Below are positions 12,632-38,400 of a DNA stretch of 64,000 nucleotides, in pieces (positions within the stretch are counted from its first letter, which is position 1; each line of letters starts with the position of its first letter). A model generated the notes under the pieces. That model was given only the letters and a program-made list of their open reading frames with translations. It searched no databases and had not been told where the DNA came from. The stretch covers positions 4,953,182 to 5,017,181 of the forward strand of contig NC_087384.1 of NCBI RefSeq assembly GCF_963675165.1, written 5' to 3'. The translations under genes were made by a program, and so were the position numbers. This DNA comes from Halichondria panicea (taxonomy: Eukaryota > Porifera > Demospongiae > Suberitida > Halichondriidae).

Positions 12632-13318
12632 TTTTTTGTACAGTATGAACATTTCAATGGTTACGAACTAACAAGTTCTGTATGGCAACTAGCTATAGGA
12701 TTTGTTTATGTCTTTACTTGCTTCACACAATAATTATTATTTATAAGCAAATCACGAGCTGTAGGGAGGGAAGCATGCAAATCACTGCACACATTGATCA
12801 TCTAATTCATTGCTCACGCAAAGCTACGCTAATAGAGCCATGTACGTATACTATGTACCTGCTGCTCATAGATTTGTCTGGGGATCTGAGGCTTTGGAGG
12901 ATGTTCCTGCATGGAAGGGACTGTCAAATTTAAAGCGTAACTCATCAAAGTTTGCTCCTCCTTTTTCTTCAGAGCAAATCGATCGATGTGTTTCTGGCTG
13001 GGGTATTGCATTTAACATACTTAATTAATTGCCAGATAAGTAAATTGCAACACTGACAGCTAGTAGACACACACCGATTCACGCGGAGAGAAGAAATTTT
13101 TTTTTTTAATGGGCATGTGAGACACGCGCACTTGTGCGATCATGCCTTTTTAATTCCCACACCCACTTTCCCTAATTCATGAATGACAGTATAATAACAA
13201 AGTATTGAGCAAAAGTGAACATGTGCACACTAAAACGAACATTCTGTATTGATATAATAGTATGACAAGTCTACTAAATGTGTCTATAATAAAAATGTTT
13301 GCAGGTGAGAATCAGCAA
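12632..13318. other. Convergent intergenic region, 687 bp
   Basis: This lies between the stop codons of the EF-hand/WD40 gene (+) and syntaxin A (-). It holds AT-rich sequence and a T9 run near 13097. No gene or clear polyadenylation pair was identified. Confidence 0.5.
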
Positions 13319-18554
<5,236 letters not shown>

Positions 18555-18994
18555 CCTAAAACTTCAAACAGTCAGTAGTTATTACAGCTATTGCTAAATA
18601 CAAAGGGTATACTATAACTCTGTACACTGCACTATATAAACTACATGCAACCACCTCAGTACAATTTGATCTCATTTAGTTCATGACCTTGCCCAAGTTC
18701 AACGACGTCACAGGCAAACTGCATGGGTGTGGCCCATTCTAAAAAGGTGGGTGGATAATTATGACCTAGCAGTTATTAAAAGCCGCGGTTTCTTACTGAT
18801 TCGAGGGTAGGTAAAGGGTGAAATGTTGTAGACTTAACAAAAACAATTTTTTTTGCTTTTCACACACACTGTGACACAAAAAGAGATGTGACACAAAAAG
18901 AGATTATACACAAAAATTTATGAGAATGATTTGAGGGTTATAAACACAATTGTTATCAATGCAGTCTGTATTCAATTTTCCTACACACGAAGTG
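18555..18994. other. Spacer between the two syntaxin genes, 440 bp
   Basis: It separates the syntaxin B stop from the syntaxin A start on the same strand, so it should hold the syntaxin B 3' UTR and the syntaxin A promoter. A direct repeat of GTGACACAAAAAGAGAT lies near 18871-18904. No other element is evident. Confidence 0.5.
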
Positions 18995-21900
18995 TCAACC
19001 AGTCATGGGAGGCAGTCCTTGCATCGGCTGAATCACTAGGAAGTAAACGATGACTCCGATTATCGCTGCCACTATCAGCAGTCCTATGAGCACACTGCAC
19101 ACACAGCAGCAGATGCACCACCTCAACTGTGTGAAGTCAGGAAACACAATAATCATGGAATGTACTACTACAGTAGTTTGTACTTATTTACAGTGAAGGC
19201 TCCTTTCTTTAATGAAAGCACCGCGGGTGCTGATGCCTCGGTGAAGGTGCCAAAGCTATACATAACATAAAGCTACTAATAGCTACTAATAGCTTTTATA
19301 ATGCTGCTTGCAGGCAGAATCCAAACTCAAAGACTGGGTATTAAAACGATCGATGCCAAAAGTTCAAGTCTACTAAAAATTAATGTAATGGCTGCATCAG
19401 TGAGCCTTGCAGCTCTCTTCTCACTCTTGCAGCTACAAATAGCTAGCGTTCTAGTGCAGAGCTATCTACTAAGTAGAGTAGCAACGCAACACTCCATGGA
19501 TAAGTTTTTCTACGCACTCTTCTGAAAAGCCGGCTGCAATGGCATTCCAAGTAAGCAAAACTAGGCATAACTCGAGAACAAATCACTATTTTGCAAATGC
19601 ACAAATTAAAATCCATGACTAGAAGACTACAGAAACTCTTACTTGCACTTCATTGATCCTTGAGCAGCTGTAGCAGTCTACACACATAGACACTACCGTA
19701 TACCTCTCTTGTGCATGCGCACTCAAGATCTGGTTTGGGCCAGTTAGAACTGACCAGTATAATTATGTATGGAATAGCGAATAGCGAGGTGGCCCCATTT
19801 CAGGGCCCGAGCTTTGTACAGTCATTGTCAAGCTAGCAATCTGTGACAAACAAAACGGCCAGTATATCAAGGTGGCCGTAATTCAGAGAGCCAATTGGCG
19901 AAAGTGTACTGTTATTCAAAGACTCCACTGGATACAATTGAAAGGTAGTCTATATAGGTACACAAACTTACAGTGCTACTAGGAGGGGCTTCCTATAAAA
20001 TAAACATGAAGCAATGTGTACTCACCTTTCTGTTTGATTCGTGATATACGACAGCTTTTCTAATCTCCTTCCGTCCTTGGTTTGCGTACACACCAGCATT
20101 CTCAACATTCCTCTCAATCACATTGATCAGCTCGCCCTGACGGGGAAGCAAATTATCGACGGTACATGAAATCAACATTACTAGAAAAACAACAATTTGT
20201 ATGATCTCAGCATTTATAACTCAGGGCAATGTATAGTTCTACTCAGTATGATGGGACTGTACAGAGTAAAGGTTGCTGTAATTGACGATTTACTGATACA
20301 TGTAGTTTCACTTACCTGCTCATCCACTAGCAGTGCCATGTCATAGAACATGTCATGGAGCTCCTGAAATTGAAAATTAATATGGAGAATTGATAATTGA
20401 TAACTCAGATCTCAACATACATGTAATATTATACAGTAAAAGCAGGTGGTAAAAGTAACACCTTATAATTTTGGCAAGAAGACCTGTCAACAACCACACA
20501 TGTGCAAGTGCAGTATAATAATTATATTGATGCTGACTCACTCGAATATTAGTCTCCAGCTGCATTATCTCCTGATGACGGGTCTCCACTTCTCCCAGGA
20601 CGGACTTCCTCTCTAGGAGGAGCTACATGTACATTGTGGGGATGGAGGATGTGAGTGTGTGGGGGGGAGGGGTTGTAAGAGTGAGGTATGGGTATGGTTA
20701 CAATACGTATAGTGCTGGAGGGGCTATGTTACAGTCTACACATCACAAAACAGGATTATGAGAGGAGGTTTCCTTGAATTAATGTTCTCCACTCACATCC
20801 TGCGTGAATATCTGAGGGTTGTCTGACTCCAGCATATCATCAACCTCATCCTCCGTCACGTTACGACCAGCTGTGGGAAAAAAACCGTTGGACTAAAATT
20901 GCTAACTCTATATAGCTACATATACTTTATCAGTGTTTACACTTAGCCTCGTTCCCAGGCCTTACTTTTTCTTACTGTTGTCACTGTTCATCCATAAACA
21001 TAAGAAAGACATTGTGAGGCAGCAAAGAAAGAAATGGGCGTACAGTTAAGAAAAAGTAAGGCCTGGTTTGGGAAATCGCGTGATCCACAAGGATTTTTAT
21101 GAACGTGGGCGATATGTAGCCCACAATCGTGACGTAAGGTATTCTCCCACGCATTCAGAGTAAGACTGTACTGTACTGTACTGAGACAACCGCCAAGCTG
21201 TGCTGCAAGTCAGATCAGAGAACCAGCGTGGCCAGCTCTGGTGGCAGTAGCTACCTGCTATATGATAATGATGACTAAGCTATTCTACTATAGCATGTAG
21301 AAAGACACAAGAAAAGGTAATAGTGATAGAATCTAAACACACAATCTAGACTAGTAGATCATCTAGCTAAGCCTAAGGTATAGCTAGCTCTATAGTGCTT
21401 GCAAACTTCCAGTTCCAAGTCTATGTCCAGCTTGCTGCAGGCAAAGTTTTATTAGTCGTAGACCTCTGCGTGGGCAGTCCAACATCTCTAGCTCAGTATG
21501 CCCACGCTCATTTTCACCCTTCTACCACCCTTCTACCCTCACGCGACTTCCCGATACAGGCTCTCCTTTTTCCTAACTCTACGTCTATTTCTTTCTTTAT
21601 TCCTCCAATTAATACCGTATTTTATCTCATTGAACGAATAATACAGTATTTTATCTTATTGAACGATTGTGATAAAGAACAGAAAAAGGAGAGCCTGTGT
21701 AGAGGCTAGTTTACACTCAAGTGAAAATACAAAACCAACCAAAGCTTGCCATAAACCCAACTAGCAATTTGTTATGCTGACTCTTGTATCATGATGTAAC
21801 TTATTTTGCGTACCGTATTGTAACTGTTTTTGGATCCGATCCTTGTTCTTATCTCGATAGTTCTCCTGTACACCATTGTAATCCTCCATTACATCCTTGA

Positions 21901-23602
21901 AACGTCTGGAGAGAGTCGTGTACTGTGTGCGAGTGTGAGGGGATGAGGAAATGATAGTTACCGTGCAGACCAGATTGTGTGCATTGTGAAAATAAGCTAC
22001 GTTACTATCTCCATAACACCCATTGCTATGGAGTGCCATTTGTTTCAAAACATCATGTGCAAAAACTGCATGTTGAGAATCTGAATGTTGAAAATGCTCT
22101 TCATGCACTGTATCCGGTCTTCAGATTTACTAAATCGTTGTCCAGATTACTGTCTGTGTTACTGCAGCCTTAACCCTTTACCTGCTGTTACGCTTTAAAT
22201 CATAACATAAAAATAATGTCACAAACAGCTCATAAAGTTAAGTATATCTGGAAGTGTGGGGCCGATTTATAGTAAATCGGGATAATTATCGATACAGTGA
22301 AGAGCATTTTCATGTACATTAAACATGCACATGGTGTTTTGACACAAACGGCACCTCATACATAATTGCAACTATATAGATTAAGATAGGACAACAAAAG
22401 TTTTTCCCGGGAATTACATGTACAAAGCAAGCTTGCAGTTTCATTTAGAACCAAATACTCCCTTCTCACATGTAACATGTACAGCTGTACAGTCGGTACC
22501 TCCTCTGGGAATTTGCTAGCATTGTTATACAACAATAATTATGTATTAAACTTCCTGAATTGTATTGCAGGGCACATATAAACAATACCTGTGCTTTTCT
22601 TATCCTAAAGTCAGCACTGTTTCTGGTAGGACCCGACTCTACACCGTCCAAGTCAACCTTCATGCCTGTCGTGTGTGAGTGTGTGAGTGTGAGTGTTTTA
22701 CCGTGATGGCAGCAATTAGAGGGGAGTAAGGTGGTGAGGTGTGTGACTGGCTATCAAATATAGCCTCCCCCCACACATACATTTAATGTACCAGTGGTTA
22801 TACTAACACTGAGTAACACGATTACGTGCTGAACGATTACATAAACAACTTGTTATCACACTCCTACACACAGCAACATTGATCACTTCAGCTTTATATC
22901 CACACTTTATGTGCAGAGTATACTATAATTCGCTCACGTTTCAACTGGTTGTGCACTTTATGTGAGAGAGTCTTGATTTCTTCGTTGAACTGCTCATTCT
23001 GTTCACGAGCAGCTACAAAGAAAGAACATAATATGACAACACTACACAAGAGTAATATTGCAGACGCAAGCAGTTACTGTCATGTCAGCACACAGTAATT
23101 ACATGGTTCTCAAGTATGGAATGAGGTACAGATGACAAATTTGGCAGCCAGGCAATCTAGGTATGTACAAATTGTGTACATGTATATTGGAGGCACTAGA
23201 CTAGAAATGCCCATGAAATGCAATACGGTATACCAGCTTTTAATTAACACTTACTCTGGTTCTGAAATGAGGTGAGTATCTTGCCATGGTTGCCCCTGAC
23301 TTTCTCAATGAGAGCGACGACTCTATTGATCATGGCAGTTACTTCGTCAACTGTCGAGAGCACTTTGTTGAGCTCTGTGTCTTCTTCTTCTATCCCCAGG
23401 TTACCCGTCTCTGAACGCTCCAGCTGGCCATACCCACTTCCCCCACGACCCTGGACAACAAGGAACGTTATACATTCAGTCTATGAATGAATATCAAAGC
23501 AGAAATGTTAATATAGCATAAAGCATAGACAAAAAAAGCTACTATACTGTAAGTTGTTCTCACCTTCAGAGCATAAAGTCTATCAGTCATTGCAATTGCC
23601 AT
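18995..23602 (-). CDS. Syntaxin B, Qa-SNARE, 313 aa
   Basis: Tandem paralogue of syntaxin A. Ten coding exons on the minus strand: 23564-23602, 23255-23450, 22938-23012, 22589-22665, 21814-21922, 20797-20870, 20542-20622, 20316-20363, 20026-20136, 18995-19126 (942 nt). Start MAIAMTDRLYALK; Habc region with TAMINRVVALIEKVRGNHGK; SNARE motif from GEVETRHQEIMQLETNIR to ELHDMFYDMALLVDEQ plus GELINVIERNVENAG. The zero-layer Q is the last residue of exon 8. The anchor exon contains CCCVCSVLIGLLIVAAIIGV and a ~15-residue luminal tail, longer than in syntaxin A. The 159-nt SNARE exon of syntaxin A is split here into 48 + 111 nt. Divergent from calpain-1 across 307 bp, so the two may share a promoter. 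Confidence 0.92.
19200..19700. repeat. Possible dispersed repeat in the syntaxin B last intron
   Basis: A ~60-bp stretch near 19630-19690 (containing GAGCAGCTGTAGCAGTCTAC) recurs near 61370-61425 in the myotubularin intron, followed in both places by a simple CA-type or CAGA-type run. The boundaries are guesses. Confidence 0.45.
19740..19910. mobile_element. Degenerate pogo/Tigger-like MITE fragment
   Basis: It shares GGAATAGCGAGGTGGC-type and GTGTACTGT-type segments with copies at about 45240-45620 and 48149-48462. The left end is unclear. Confidence 0.45.
20944..21076. mobile_element. Degenerate TAGCCTCG fold-back
   Basis: TAGCCTCGTTCCCAGGCC followed by TTACTTTTTCTTA mirrors TAAGAAAAAGTAAGGCCTGG on the right. 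The right terminus has decayed and no TSD is visible. It lies in syntaxin B intron 5. Confidence 0.6.
22030..22357. mobile_element. Fold-back of the GTGCCRTTTGTGTCAAAA family
   Basis: The left end GTGCCATTTGTTTCAAAACA (22033 on) and the right end, read in reverse complement as GTGCCGTTTGTGTCAAAACA, are inverted. Both arms also share GAAAATGCTCTTCA. The same terminal sequence bounds the larger fold-back at 40133-40850. It lies in syntaxin B intron 4. Confidence 0.7.
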
Positions 23603-23909
23603 CTTGATTCACACCAGTACTGTATTGGCTGCTACACAACTGTCACTTTGCTTTGCAGTTTGCAATGACAATGGAATGCAGTACGTGGCTCTGGGTCCCC
23701 ACCCAATAATGCCATGTGGTTTCTGTATATCTTTCCGTATAACACCGTTAATAACACTGACCAATATTGTTCTAAATGACGTAAGTTCTGCTTCGCTTGC
23801 TGTGGTCAGTGGGTGAGGCCAGCTACATACCATAACTGATAATGAGCCACAACAATTAGTGCTCATTTTGCAACACAACTTGAAGAAAAGATAAACTGAG
23901 AAAGCAAAC
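23603..23909. promoter_or_regulatory. Divergent promoter region, syntaxin B / calpain-1
   Basis: 307 bp separate the two start codons. The calpain-proximal ~70 bp (from about 23840, containing GAGCCACAACAATTAGTGCT) is repeated before calpain-2 at about 35338-35406, so the calpain promoter or 5' UTR was copied with the gene. No TATA box is evident. The function is inferred from position and conservation. Confidence 0.6.
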
Positions 23910-32461
<8,552 letters not shown>

Positions 32462-32771
32462 TGGCTGGTGGATTGTACTGAGAAGAAGATCAATCAAATC
32501 ATTAATTTTGTATTTTTATACGTAGGTATATCAACTAACACTTTTAGAATTAATTTCCCCTCAGATTTACTGCCTATCAGACTTTTTTTTTAGATTTCCA
32601 CACCTCTCTAGATCTAGTACAAAACAATGTATTGATTTGAGTAGCAATTTTAAATTATGAAGCGTATACTGTATATTGATTGCTAAAAGCACTGTTTTGA
32701 TGGGATGCATGGACACAGGTTAAAAACCGTGTGACATACATTATACTATTTACGACACTGTATACACTTTA

Positions 32772-32777
32772 AATAAA
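32772..32777 (+). terminator. Possible polyadenylation signal of calpain-1
   Basis: AATAAA lies about 310 bp after the stop codon. It is the first good match seen downstream, but this is weak on its own. Confidence 0.35.
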
Positions 32778-33148
32778 AGCACCAATGGCTTTGGAAATGG
32801 TGGATAAGATATGGCGTAGCTAAGACAAACCTGTAGCTGAGATTAATTTGTTTGGGGGAGGAGCTGCCTTGTAAAAGGGTCGTTATTAGTAAAACCAGTA
32901 GGTTTTACATAGGATTGGCAGTGGGTTTGCCTGTGTTTAGCAATATTTCAATTATTTTGACTCATGTTCAAACTGTTCTATCTCTGCAGGGAAAGGCCAC
33001 ATCAAGAAACTGGCTGAACAGATAGTTTATTTAGCCTTTTCTCTCTTTGTATCTCTCATTTCATAATCCATAAACATTTTAATGAATGAATATTTTCATT
33101 TTAAAAATTGCACTATTTCGACGTTTCACCGCTCTTTGTCTGACTGAC

Positions 33149-33188
<40 letters not shown>
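33149..33188. repeat. (TAAG)n tetranucleotide run
   Basis: About ten uninterrupted copies of TAAG in the calpain spacer. Confidence 0.9.
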
Positions 33189-33189
<1 letters not shown>

Positions 33190-33743
33190 TTCTTGCCCAG
33201 CATTTACTCCAAGTACAGCCATCTCCAGGACATTCTGCACAGGGTTTCCAAACGACTACAACCTGGATTACAAAGCGCTTCTTCAGATTTGCAATTGCTT
33301 CCACGAGGCAGATGACCTCTCAGTCTCTATTTCTCTTACCTAGACAATTCCGCCATCTTTAATGACTCAGCAATTGCGTTGTGGCCAATAATAATAGATA
33401 GGCGTGGCTAATAAACCGTGCGCCTAAAATCAGTGCAGCAGTGCTTTTCCAGAGCCTGAGGTGTTCCTTTTCTTCACACTGTTCAGCTCTAGCTCCCTTT
33501 CTCTGACAGGCATGCTATATGCACTGGCTAGATATCATGCTCTTAAAATGGCTGTCATTTAATACTGATTCGCAAATTCAACATAATTATCAAGCAATAA
33601 ATTATTACTCATTATACTATAATTATTAGTCCAGAGATATTCGAGAAGATATCTGATTAGTCCTGTCTTCTCTTCTTGTACTGCCTCTTGACGTTCCACT
33701 TATGCATGTCATGATACGTAAACTGTACTGAAAAAGAAAGGGA

Positions 33744-34299
33744 ATCCGACTAGAAAAACATTTGCAATGTGAAAAATTGCTAGGATTGGCCAGGGGAACC
33801 ACAAAAAAGCGTGGGAACAAGAAATCAGACGAGAGCATAACTCCAATCCGTTACAACGTCATGAACATGTACAATACATAGTATATTAAATAATAGACTG
33901 TGTTCCAGATCCACCTATCAGCTTCCATCCACCACATCATTCCATGCAGTCACCAGTACGGTCCGTGCATGTTACTACGCATGGATGGACTGTGTGTACC
34001 TGTGCTCAACACTGCATGTATTAGGAACATCAATTCATCACAAATCATCATGATTATGTGCCCCACATTCTAAAATGGATGTATAATAAATATATATAGG
34101 GATTGGTCATCACTCCACCAGTAAAAATTGCGTGGCATATTGGCTGGGAAAACATGGGAAAACTACCAGTATACATGTGATTGACGTTGTAACGGATTGG
34201 AGTTATGCTCTCGTCTGATTTCTTGTTCCCACGCTTTTTTGTGGTTCCCCTGGCCAATCCTAGCAATTTTTCACATTGCAAATGTTTTTCTAGTCGGAT
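33744..34299. mobile_element. Fold-back element with 118-bp near-perfect arms
   Basis: The left arm (33744-33861) and right arm (34182-34299) are inverted copies with hardly any difference, beginning ATCCGACTAGAAAAACATTT. About 320 bp of unrelated sequence lies between. The near-identity of the arms suggests a recent insertion or arm conversion. No transposase is encoded. Confidence 0.88.
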
Positions 34300-35337
34300 A
34301 TGTATAGGGTTAGGTTATAACCATGACACTTTATATCATAGAGACGTATAATTATAGCACCATAATATTATTCCATTTATATTATTATACAGTACACGTA
34401 CGAAAAATCTGACTTTGCAGTATTGATTAAAAAGTGCATAAATAATTATATATATGTTCAAGTGTTCTCTGTACAATACGCTGATCTTGTGACGACAGAC
34501 TAAACCGAGGAGCATGCATGTAGTTTGGTGAACACCTCGCGTATTCCCTATCTATATAGCTGAGTCATGGCATGGATGAGTGATCGAGCAAACGCTGTCT
34601 TGTGCTTATAAACTGGTACAAGTTCAGTGCATCCGGTCTAGATTACTTGCTAATTTTAATGCTGATAAGTACCGTTGTGCATGGTACGTCTACGTACAAC
34701 ATATCAAATGTTTTCATGGCAACATGAATTATAAAAGTGGTGGGTTTAATTGACAATGTGGTGATTAATAGAACAGTAAACAATTATTGTTATACCCAGT
34801 AGTGTAGGGTTATCAGTTAGGGATCGAAGAGAAATTAAGCGCACGCTTACATAATAATATCTACACATCCTCCGCAGTGCTCAAAATGAGTTTTTAGTGC
34901 CGTTTGGGTTAGGGAGAGACTTGAAGAAGATCTAACGGCTATAAGGTCCAAAAGATACACAAAGTAGATCTATAAGCTTGAATAAATTGCGACAGTCCAG
35001 AAACACTTTACTTCCAGAGATATAAATTACCATTACGGTAACCTATAGTGGTGGCTAGCTCCTTCATCGTCTGCGATATGTGCAAAGTATACATCGCAGA
35101 CTGCATGCACATGCATTGTCTAGATCTAACTTCTGTCGAGCAACAAAGTATGTAGATCTATACAGGTGTGAAGCCAGGTGTTACAAATGTCACAGAGAAT
35201 ATGCCCTTTTGGTACGATCCGACGGGAACAGAGCAAACACCACAGTTGAGATCTGGGGCTCCATGTTGATTTGTAACCAGGCAACTTCATACTCTTGAGA
35301 ATATAGATTAGGTGATAATTTGGAGAACCTCATGATT

Positions 35338-35406
35338 ATGAGCCACAACAATTAGTGCTCATTTTGCAAAGAATTGTGCTCTAGATAAACTGAGAGAGCC
35401 AAAAAA
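35338..35406 (+). promoter_or_regulatory. Conserved upstream segment of calpain-2
   Basis: It matches about 23840-23909 before calpain-1 (GAGCCACAACAATTAGTGCT, then AGATAAACTGAGA) apart from small changes. It is a candidate core promoter or 5' UTR retained in both copies. Confidence 0.6.
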
Positions 35407-38400
35407 ATGTCTAGCAAAGGAATAACTCTGAGAGTCAATGTTCCTGGAAAAGGAGCTGCAGTAAGTAACATTATTGGATTACTGAATGCAGCTAGTGTGC
35501 ATGCATGCTAGCTAGATACTACATACACCATACACCATACATTTTATAGCTGAACATGCATGTATATATAGTCCTCCCTTGCACGCACACACCTGCCACC
35601 CAGCAATCCCCTACCAGCCATCTCGGAATTAGGGTCCCTGCTCAGGACTACGAGAAGTCAAGGAGACAAGCCCTAGCCAACGACACTCTGTTTGAAGATC
35701 CCTACTTCCCTGCAGACGAATCCTCTCTCTTCTTCAGTCAGAAACTGCCTTTCAAGCCTGAGTGGAAGAGGCCCGGGGTAAGATGATTGTTTGGAATTAT
35801 AATTATACTGGCTCAAATTTCCATGAAATAAATGGTGCATGCATGGATTATCCGATTTGAGGCTGATTTCTGCATGGCTGGCTATAGACTGTCATGGTGA
35901 AAACGTGCTATGCATGCATGCCATTAATTTCTTTGTACTGTCTTTGTTACATAACTTGTGCGGCAATTCATATGCAGTGTTTAATTTCGCCCAACTCTCT
36001 ATTGAATACCAACATTTGACCCTTGTTCCTATACTATGGTGACATTGAAAAGACTTTCTACTTCCAAACAGGTTCTACTAGAATTGCTCGATCTCAACTC
36101 CTTGGATCTCAATTCAATCTCACCTTGCCAACCTATATTTACATGCATCCTTGTAGGAAATAGTGTGATTGTTAGCACATCTCCTGACAACAGGCATAGT
36201 CTTATTAAGGATGCTAACTCTTTCAACACATGGCATCTGTTTATTGGCACTTTTAGGGGTATTAATAGACAAGCTACATTCTTGGTATTCACTCTCCTGT
36301 GTATATATTTGAATGCCCACCTTGTAGCACCATGCAGCGTCTCTGTTTATAGCCTGCTGCAGCATGTATATGTGTATACATTAATGCAGCCTTCTTACCA
36401 AATTAAATGTAGTTATTAGTATTATAGTCATTAAGCCTTGCTTGATACTGTTTGGTGGCTGTCAAACTATATATACATGCTGGATTGAAGGATGCCAGTT
36501 TCTTCCCCATTCATACTAATCTGCATGCATGTGTTCCACCCTCCCCCTGCACAGGATATTTGCAAGGACCCTCAGTTGTTCTATGGTGGTGCTAACAGGT
36601 TCGATGTGAAGCAGGGCATGCTTGGAGACTGCTGGCTAGTGTCAGCCATTGCCTCTATCACTCAAGACTCTCTCCTACTCAAAAAGGTATATAAATATAT
36701 CCATTGCAGCAGTGTTCTCTATGCAGCATGTATAGTGCATGCATGATATGGCGTATGCTACAGCTAGCATGTTTACATGCCGTAAACAGTTCTTTAGTGC
36801 CATAGACCCACGCCTGTTATGAACATTGATTCGCATGCAGTGTTTCTGTTTTTGTACGTTTAAAGGTTTTGTGCATGACTTTGAAGCTCGTAACACTGTG
36901 CAATCTGAGCCTGCAGTTATTAAATAGCAATGTAAATTTTTCGTTAGTGCCGATAGTCACCTATGTAATTTTGTTTCTTTAGTGCATGGTCGATTGTCTC
37001 TAATGGTATATATGTAGGTGGTCTCCATTGAGCAAGGCTGGGGCTATGGTTATGCTGGCATCTTCCATTTCAAGTTCTGGCATTTTGGAGAATGGGTGGA
37101 CATTGTTGTCGACGATCGTCTGCCTACACACAACGGGAAATTGATCTTTATTCATTCTGAAGATGACAATGAGTTCTGGAGTGCTCTTCTGGAGAAAGCC
37201 TATGCCAAGTCAGTGCTATAAAATATACGGATTATAATATATAGGGACGTCATGTTTGTACTTCATACGCTACAATAATTAATTAACTTGTATTTCGTGT
37301 TGTAGTTAAAATAATAGCTAGGGGCTCACGTGTTTTACATGCATGATATTGAGCCACGTATGTTGTCTCTATCAATTGGGCAGAAGCTTTCTTGGACCTG
37401 CATGCATGGTGGCATGCATGCACGTACAGTACTGATGTTTCCAATTATAGCTGGTACACTAGCAACTGCAAATTTGTACCCATCCCCTTCTCTGTATAGG
37501 CTGTATGGAGGGTATGAGGCCCTGAAGGGAGGCAAGACGTCTGAAGCCATGGTGGACTTCACTGGGGGAGTGGTAGAGTCCATTGAGCTGGCCAAGGCTG
37601 AACCTGATCTCTTCAACAAGATTCTTAAGAACTCACGGCGATCCTCTCTCATGAGTTGCTCCATCAGGTGAATCGGTTACTGCATTTAGTGCGTGAGTTA
37701 CACTGCATGGTTACATTGGTAGATGTTTGTATGCACTCATATATTTACAATATCACAAGGTTCTTCATAGCAGAGTATTTTAAGCCAATTTGTATTTGAA
37801 CCCTTATATTTAACCCTATAAATAATTGTAATGAGACCCACTCTCTCTTATAGGATTAGCAGCAGAGATGAGGTAGAAGCGAAACTTGACAGTGGGCTTA
37901 TCAAGGGCCACGCCTATTCAGTTACTGGAGCGAACCTGCTCCCTGTGAGGGGCAAGGAAGTCAAGCTCATCCGGATCCGGAACCCGTGGGGGCAAAAGGA
38001 ATGGAATGGAGATTGGAGCGACAAGTTAGTTAAAACCATGCCCAATATTTCTCTTCAATCGCGCACTATAACTTCATCAACCCGAATTAGCATTTATATT
38101 TCCAAATCTTACAATGTACCCAGGGTTTCAACCTTCCTCCCCCCAAATATGTAGAATAATGATATAGACATAATATGACACCATCATTATTATTAGTACA
38201 ACATCAGGCGCTTACACGTGCCCACACCTTTCCCCTCCAAAGTTTTCATCTTAAATGAAACCCTAGTACCCGCATAGCAGGTATATTTCGAGGGTATAAA
38301 AATTAGTTTTCGCTGATTAAACATAATTTACCGCGAATATGAATTTATTATCGCATGTATGCATATGCACATGTGTAAAAATGCTGCTATTCAGTAAAAA

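Larger units (their letters stand above)
32462..35406. other. Spacer between the calpain paralogues, ~2.9 kb
   Basis: No exon-like sequence was recognised. It contains a possible calpain-1 polyadenylation signal AATAAA (32772-32777), a TAAG tetranucleotide run (about 33149-33188) and the fold-back at 33744-34299. The last ~70 bp resembles the calpain-1 upstream region. Confidence 0.6.
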
